Translations under genes and position numbers: made by a program
Notes under the pieces: model-generated
What the model was told of the DNA's origin: nothing
Database searches by the model: none
The model's input: only the letters and a program-made list of their open reading frames with translations
NCBI GenBank assembly: GCA_035298385.1
Contig: DATGYC010000062.1
Coordinates: 1 to 9,422, forward strand
Reading direction: 5' to 3'
Length of the DNA stretch: 9,422 nucleotides
DNA from: DATGYC01 sp035298385
GTDB taxonomy: Bacteria > Bacillota > Sulfobacillia > Symbiobacteriales > Symbiobacteriaceae
In this document: in pieces, positions 5,989 through 9,422 of the stretch
Layout of the letters: each line of letters begins with the position of its first letter
How positions within the stretch are numbered: position 1 is the stretch's first letter

Positions 5989-6651
5989 ATGGGGCTCGAT
6001 CATGCGGACTTCATGGCGATCTTTGACGAGTGGGCGCCTACCTATGATCAGACCGTCTTCGCGGCGACGCCGCATGATGGCTTTGAGAACTATACAGAGG
6101 TTCTGGAGCGCGTCGCTGATCTGGCTGGCGCCGGGATGGGGATTCGGCTGCTGGATGTGGGGACGGGGACGGGGAATCTGGCCCAGATACTGGCCCGGCG
6201 GGGCGCCCAGGTGACCGCCGTGGAGCCTTCGGCGGAGATGCGGCAGATCGCCCAGGCGAAGCTGGGTGGCGTGCCGGTCATGGATGGCCACTTTCTGGCC
6301 CTGCCCGTGCCGGATGGTAGCCAGGAGGCGGTCGTCTCGACCTACGCCTTCCATCACCTGGACGATCAGCGGAAGGCGCTGGGCGCCCGCGAGATGCTCC
6401 GGGTGCTCCGGCCCGGCGGGCGTGTCGTCTTGGGTGACGTGGCCTGGGCGAGCGAAGAGGCCCGCTCGTCGATGATCTGGCGCTTCGCCCACGAGGGGAA
6501 GTACGATCTGGTCAAGGAGATCCAGGAGGAGTACTACCCACAGATTGGGCTCCTGACCTCCCTCTTCGCAGCGGCAGGCTGCTCCGTCTATGTCGAGCAG
6601 GTGAACGACTGGGTCTGGCTCCTCGTCGCTCGGAAGCGGACTGTACAATAA
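5989..6651 (+). CDS. YrrT-like class I SAM-dependent methyltransferase
   Basis: The 220-aa soluble enzyme is predicted to transfer a methyl group from S-adenosylmethionine to an unknown acceptor. SAM-binding motif I is at residues 55-63 (LDVGTGTGN), and the ribose-binding acidic residue is Glu79 in VEPSAEM. Further along come LPVPDGSQEAVVSTYAFHHL and the motif III-like LRPGGRVVLGD. The N-terminal FDEWAPTYDQTV, the VSTYAFHHL block, the EYYPQIGLL segment and the ending NDWVWLL closely match what I know of Bacillus YrrT. In B. subtilis yrrT lies in an operon for conversion of methionine to cysteine; here none of those partners is adjacent, so a role in that pathway cannot be claimed from context. 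The gene has its own promoter candidate and ends 37 nt from a convergent gene with a shared hairpin between. A more general methyltransferase of the same fold is the main alternative. Confidence 0.88.
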   Translation: MGLDHADFMAIFDEWAPTYDQTVFAATPHDGFENYTEVLERVADLAGAGMGIRLLDVGTGTGNLAQILARRGAQVTAVEPSAEMRQIAQAKLGGVPVMDGHFLALPVPDGSQEAVVSTYAFHHLDDQRKALGAREMLRVLRPGGRVVLGDVAWASEEARSSMIWRFAHEGKYDLVKEIQEEYYPQIGLLTSLFAAAGCSVYVEQVNDWVWLLVARKRTVQ

Positions 6652-6654
6652 AGC

Positions 6655-6685
6655 AGGGGGGCGCCGGATTGACCGGCGCCCCTCT
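6655..6685. terminator. bidirectional intrinsic terminator between convergent genes
   Basis: A perfect 10-bp, almost wholly G/C stem, GGGGCGCCGG (6658-6667) with CCGGCGCCCC (6673-6682), closes a 5-nt ATTGA loop. It extends by three outer pairs including a wobble. It fills the 37-nt gap between the methyltransferase stop (6651) and the peptidase stop (6689). Pyrimidine-rich tails follow on both sides, TCTTCGTT on the plus strand and CTGCTTTATT on the minus strand. Neither tail is a clean T-run, so termination efficiency in each direction is uncertain. Confidence 0.75.
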
Positions 6686-6688
6686 TCG

Positions 6689-8494
6689 TTAGCCTAGGTG
6701 CTTGAGCAGGAAGTCGCCCATCGCCTTCCAGCCCTTCTCGCGGTTCGACTGCTTGGCCAGGCCGTGCCCCTCGTCCGGGAAGACCAGGTACTCGACGGGG
6801 ATGGCGCGGGCCCGCAGCGCCTCGACCATCTTGTCTGACTCGGCCTGGACGACGCGGGTATCCTGGGCGCCCTGCAGGACCAGCATCGGGCAGCGGACCT
6901 GATCGATGTAGGTGATGGGGGAGCGCTCGACCAGGAGATCCCGATCCTCCTCCGGATCACCCACCCAGCCCTTCATGATCCGGCGCCAGGTGGGCGGGAC
7001 CGTCTTGGTGAAGGTGATCAGGTCAGAGGGCCCGCAGAAGTCGACGGCGCAGGCCCAGTACTGGGGCAGGCGGGTGGCGCAGGAGAGCGAGGCGAAACCG
7101 CCGTACGAGCCGCCGAAGACGGCCAGCTTTCCCGGCTTGACCCAGGCCTGACTGCTGCTCCACTGGGCGCAGGCCTCCATGTCACGCAGATCGCCACCGC
7201 CCCAGTCCCGGTAGATCGAGCGCTGGTACGACTTGCCGTAGCCGACCGAGCCCCGGATGTTGGGGGCCAGAACGGCGATCCCCTGATCGAGGAGGTACTG
7301 GTAGAGCGGGTTCCACTTCGGGAGTTCCTGGGTCTCAGGGCCGCCGTGGAAGGAGATAAGGACCGGTACCTGATCCGCCGGGCCGAGCCCTGCCGGACGG
7401 TAGAGCCAGGCCGGGATCGGGTGGTCCGGACCCGGGATCGCTACCAACTCCGGGGAGACCATATCCGCTGGCTTCAGCTGGGCGCCCAGGCAGTCGGTCA
7501 GACGGGTGACGGCGCCCGTGGTGCGATCCCACACGAAGATGTCGGCCGGGCGGCTCGACTGGTTCAATAGCAGGGCGAGCTTCGTACCGTCTGCCGAGAG
7601 GGCAACTTCCTCAATCACGCCGGCCTGGAGATCCTTCGGGCCGGCGTAAAACATCCCGGTCTCGTTGTCGACGAGGGTGACCTTGGCGTAGCCGTTCTCG
7701 TTGACGACAAAGCCAAAGCTCTTCCCATCCCGCGTACCAAAGAGGGCGGAGACGTCCCACTTGGGGGTGATGTACGGGCGGTTGACGTCGCCGTCTAGGA
7801 TCCGGAGGTAGCCTTGGGTGAACTCGCCCTCATCATCAGAGAGGTAGAGGAAGGCCTCATGCTTGCCGAACCAGGGGCCTGCGACTCGCCGGGCAGTCGG
7901 CTTGTCAGCGGTCAGCTCGCGCAGCTCGCCGGAGAGAGTGTCCAAGAGGTGGAGCCGGGTGTCGGTGTTACCGAAGGTCTGGCAGATCGTCAGAAAGCGA
8001 CCGTTCTGCGATTCGTAGCCCTGCTCCCAGAAGCCCGGGCCACCGCAGATGAGCCGCTCTTCACCGGTCTTGAGGTCCCGGCGGAAGAGGTGGGTCTCGC
8101 TGGGTGTAATGGCGTTGCCCGCATAGTAGAGGGCGCCCCCGTCATGCGAGAGGCTCAGACTCAGGTACTGGACGTTGGGCCGATTGGTCAGGGGTTCGGT
8201 GTCGCCGCCCACCGCTGGAACCCGGTAGAGGTTGAACAGCTCATTGCCGTCGATATCAGCCAGGAAGTAGATGTAGCCATCGGGCGCCCAGACCACGGCG
8301 ACGGGCCGCACGCTGGTGGATTCGGTCAGTTGCACCGGCTCGTGCTCGGTCAAACCCTTACGGTAGAGGTTGAAGGTGCCCGTATAGTCCGCCACAAAGG
8401 CGATCGTCTGACCATCTGGCGCGAATGTAAGAGTGTTCAGTAGGCGGCGGGTCGTATAGAACTGCTCAAACGAGTACTTGGGGGCACGAGGCAC
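6689..8494 (-). CDS. S9-family serine peptidase (prolyl oligopeptidase/acylaminoacyl peptidase-like)
   Basis: The predicted product is a 601-aa cytoplasmic peptidase acting on short peptides. Residues 1-340 form a TolB/WD-like beta-propeller with repeated blade motifs such as FAPDGQTIAFV, WAPDGYIYFL and LSADGTKLALL; this domain filters substrates by size. Residues about 345-601 form the alpha/beta-hydrolase domain: HGGPE (383-387) near the oxyanion hole, nucleophile Ser463 in GGSYGG, Asp545 in GAQDTRV and His577 in DEGHGL, so the triad is complete. There is no signal peptide. The start is the GTG at 8494, 7 nt after a GGAGG site; an in-frame TTG at 8509 overlaps that site and is rejected. It follows a close paralog by 30 nt with no terminator between, so they probably share a transcript. 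Whether it is an aminopeptidase-like, dipeptidyl or acylaminoacyl peptidase cannot be told from sequence. Confidence 0.93.
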   Translation of the reverse strand: MPRAPKYSFEQFYTTRRLLNTLTFAPDGQTIAFVADYTGTFNLYRKGLTEHEPVQLTESTSVRPVAVVWAPDGYIYFLADIDGNELFNLYRVPAVGGDTEPLTNRPNVQYLSLSLSHDGGALYYAGNAITPSETHLFRRDLKTGEERLICGGPGFWEQGYESQNGRFLTICQTFGNTDTRLHLLDTLSGELRELTADKPTARRVAGPWFGKHEAFLYLSDDEGEFTQGYLRILDGDVNRPYITPKWDVSALFGTRDGKSFGFVVNENGYAKVTLVDNETGMFYAGPKDLQAGVIEEVALSADGTKLALLLNQSSRPADIFVWDRTTGAVTRLTDCLGAQLKPADMVSPELVAIPGPDHPIPAWLYRPAGLGPADQVPVLISFHGGPETQELPKWNPLYQYLLDQGIAVLAPNIRGSVGYGKSYQRSIYRDWGGGDLRDMEACAQWSSSQAWVKPGKLAVFGGSYGGFASLSCATRLPQYWACAVDFCGPSDLITFTKTVPPTWRRIMKGWVGDPEEDRDLLVERSPITYIDQVRCPMLVLQGAQDTRVVQAESDKMVEALRARAIPVEYLVFPDEGHGLAKQSNREKGWKAMGDFLLKHLG

Positions 8495-8501
8495 GGTGAT
8501 T

Positions 8502-8507
8502 CCTCCC
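8502..8507 (-). promoter_or_regulatory. ribosome binding site of the downstream S9 peptidase
   Basis: The minus strand reads GGGAGG, 7 nt before the GTG at 8494. It decides the start, because the in-frame TTG at 8509-8507 runs into the site itself. The 30-nt gap between the two peptidase genes shows no promoter or hairpin. Confidence 0.8.
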
Positions 8508-8524
8508 AATAACGTTCCCTTCCG

Positions 8525-9422
8525 CTAACTCAGATGCTTCTGAAGGAACTCCCCCATGGCTTTCAAGGCCCTCTCCCGATTTACCTGCTTGGCCAGCCCG
8601 TGTCCTTCGTCCGGGAAGAGCAGGTACTCGACGGGGATGTCACGGGCCCGGAGGGCTTCGACCATCTGGTCGGATTCAGCCTGGACGACACGGGGGTCCT
8701 GGGCGCCCTGCACGATCAGGAGCGGGCAGCGCACCTGGTCAACGTAGGTGATCGGTGAGCGCTCAAGCAGGAACGCCCGATCCTCCTCCGGATCGCCGAG
8801 CCAGCCCTTCAGGCGCGGCTTGAAGGAGGGGGGGAGCGTCTTCGCCAGGGTGACGAGGTTGGACGGGCCGCAAAAGTCGACTGCGCAGGCCCAGTAGGCC
8901 GGGAGGCGAGTTGCGCAGGAGAGGGTGGCGAAGCCTCCGTAGGAAGCGCCAAAGACGGCGAGCTTCCCGGGCTTGACCCACGTCTGTGCCTGGGCCCACT
9001 GTGCACAAGCCTCCATGTCGCGCAAGTCACCACCGCCCCAATCACGGTAGATCAAGCGCTGATAGCGCTTGCCATAGCCGTTGGATCCCCGGATGTTCGG
9101 GGCGAGAATTGCGATGCCTAGGTCGAGCAGGTACTGGTAGAGGGGCTCCCAGGTCGGTAGCTCCTGTGCTTCCGGACCGCCATGGAAGGAGAGGAGGATG
9201 GGCACCTGCTGATCGGGAGCCAGCCCAGTTGGCCGGTAGAGCCATGCCGGAATCGGGTGGTCCGGACCGGCAATGGTGATCAGTTCCGGCGTGACCATCG
9301 CGGCGGGGTCCAGATTCCCCTGCAGGCAGTCGGTGATCTGGGTGACGGCGTTGGTGGTCCGGTCCCAGACGAGCAACTCGGCTGGCCGGTTCGGCGGGTT
9401 CAGGAGGAGGGCCAGCTTCGAC
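8525..9422 (-). CDS. second S9-family serine peptidase, tandem paralog (partial, N-terminus beyond right edge)
   Basis: The frame is open from the right edge to the TAG at 8525, giving 299 codons that cover the last propeller strand and the whole alpha/beta-hydrolase domain. The first residues visible, SKLALLLNPPNRPAE, align with the end of the propeller in the neighbour, so about 300 N-terminal residues lie outside the window; an internal TTG at 9376 is not a start. The catalytic triad is complete: Ser in GASYGG (codon 8944-8942), Asp in GAQDPRV (8698-8696) and His in DEGHGL (8602-8600), with HGGPE ahead. A hand alignment without gaps gives about 218 of 282 identical residues (77%) with the downstream copy. 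Differences cluster in the helical segment after FCGPS (TKTVPPTWRRIMKG against AKTLPPSFKPRLKG), near the substrate-facing side in this family. Same reaction class; it probably leads the two-gene transcript or part of a longer one. Confidence 0.92.
   Translation of the reverse strand, partial: SKLALLLNPPNRPAELLVWDRTTNAVTQITDCLQGNLDPAAMVTPELITIAGPDHPIPAWLYRPTGLAPDQQVPILLSFHGGPEAQELPTWEPLYQYLLDLGIAILAPNIRGSNGYGKRYQRLIYRDWGGGDLRDMEACAQWAQAQTWVKPGKLAVFGASYGGFATLSCATRLPAYWACAVDFCGPSNLVTLAKTLPPSFKPRLKGWLGDPEEDRAFLLERSPITYVDQVRCPLLIVQGAQDPRVVQAESDQMVEALRARDIPVEYLLFPDEGHGLAKQVNRERALKAMGEFLQKHLS

Noticed and set aside
5893..6648. A 251-codon minus-strand frame opposite the methyltransferase.
   Set aside because: The plus-strand product has clear SAM-binding motifs; the minus-strand frame has no recognisable domain and crosses the methyltransferase promoter region.
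1..9422. Mobile elements, CRISPR arrays, toxin-antitoxin or defence systems, tRNA or rRNA genes.
   Set aside because: No transposase, regularly spaced direct repeats, small toxin-like pairs, or conserved RNA gene signatures were seen on either strand; all long intervals are explained by housekeeping-type genes.

Overview
The window looks like a stretch of chromosome from a fairly GC-rich member of the Bacillota (Firmicutes). The left half is a minus-strand SUF iron-sulfur cluster operon in the order sufC-sufD-sufS-sufU-sufB, with SufU as the accessory protein, which is the arrangement known from Bacillus. A stand-alone methyltransferase resembling Bacillus YrrT points the same way. Strong GGAGG-type ribosome binding sites and frequent GTG starts also fit. 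I cannot name the genus. No insertion sequence, CRISPR array, tRNA or rRNA gene is visible.

Layout. (1) Positions 1-4685, minus strand: sufCDSUB, tightly packed, with gaps or overlaps of -11 to +2 bases; sufB runs off the left edge. (2) Positions 4686-4963: the divergent control region. It holds a good sigma-A type promoter for sufC, a near-perfect 17-bp palindrome resembling a Fur (iron regulator) box directly upstream of the -35 element, and a leader of about 115 nt for the suf mRNA. (3) Positions 4964-5812, plus strand: two directly abutting genes for small exported proteins, a FixH/YtkA-like protein with a signal peptide and a C-terminal membrane anchor, and a lipoprotein. They are followed by an intrinsic terminator. 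(4) Positions 5850-6651, plus strand: a promoter candidate and a YrrT-like SAM-dependent methyltransferase. (5) Positions 6655-6685: a strong GC-rich hairpin between convergent genes, probably terminating from both sides. (6) Positions 6689-9422, minus strand: two tandem paralogous S9-family (prolyl oligopeptidase/acylaminoacyl peptidase-like) serine peptidases; the upstream copy is cut by the right edge.

How the genes work together. SufS takes sulfur from cysteine, SufU accepts it, and SufB-SufC-SufD forms the ATP-driven scaffold on which clusters are built. The Fur-like box suggests that this operon is raised under iron limitation. The divergent exported pair shares the control region and carries His/Met residues suggestive of metal binding, but its function is not established. 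The methyltransferase and the S9 peptidases look like independent housekeeping or catabolic units.

The window is mostly ordinary. The points most worth following up are the Fur-like operator, the exported pair with a predicted N-terminal histidine, and the tandem peptidase duplication.
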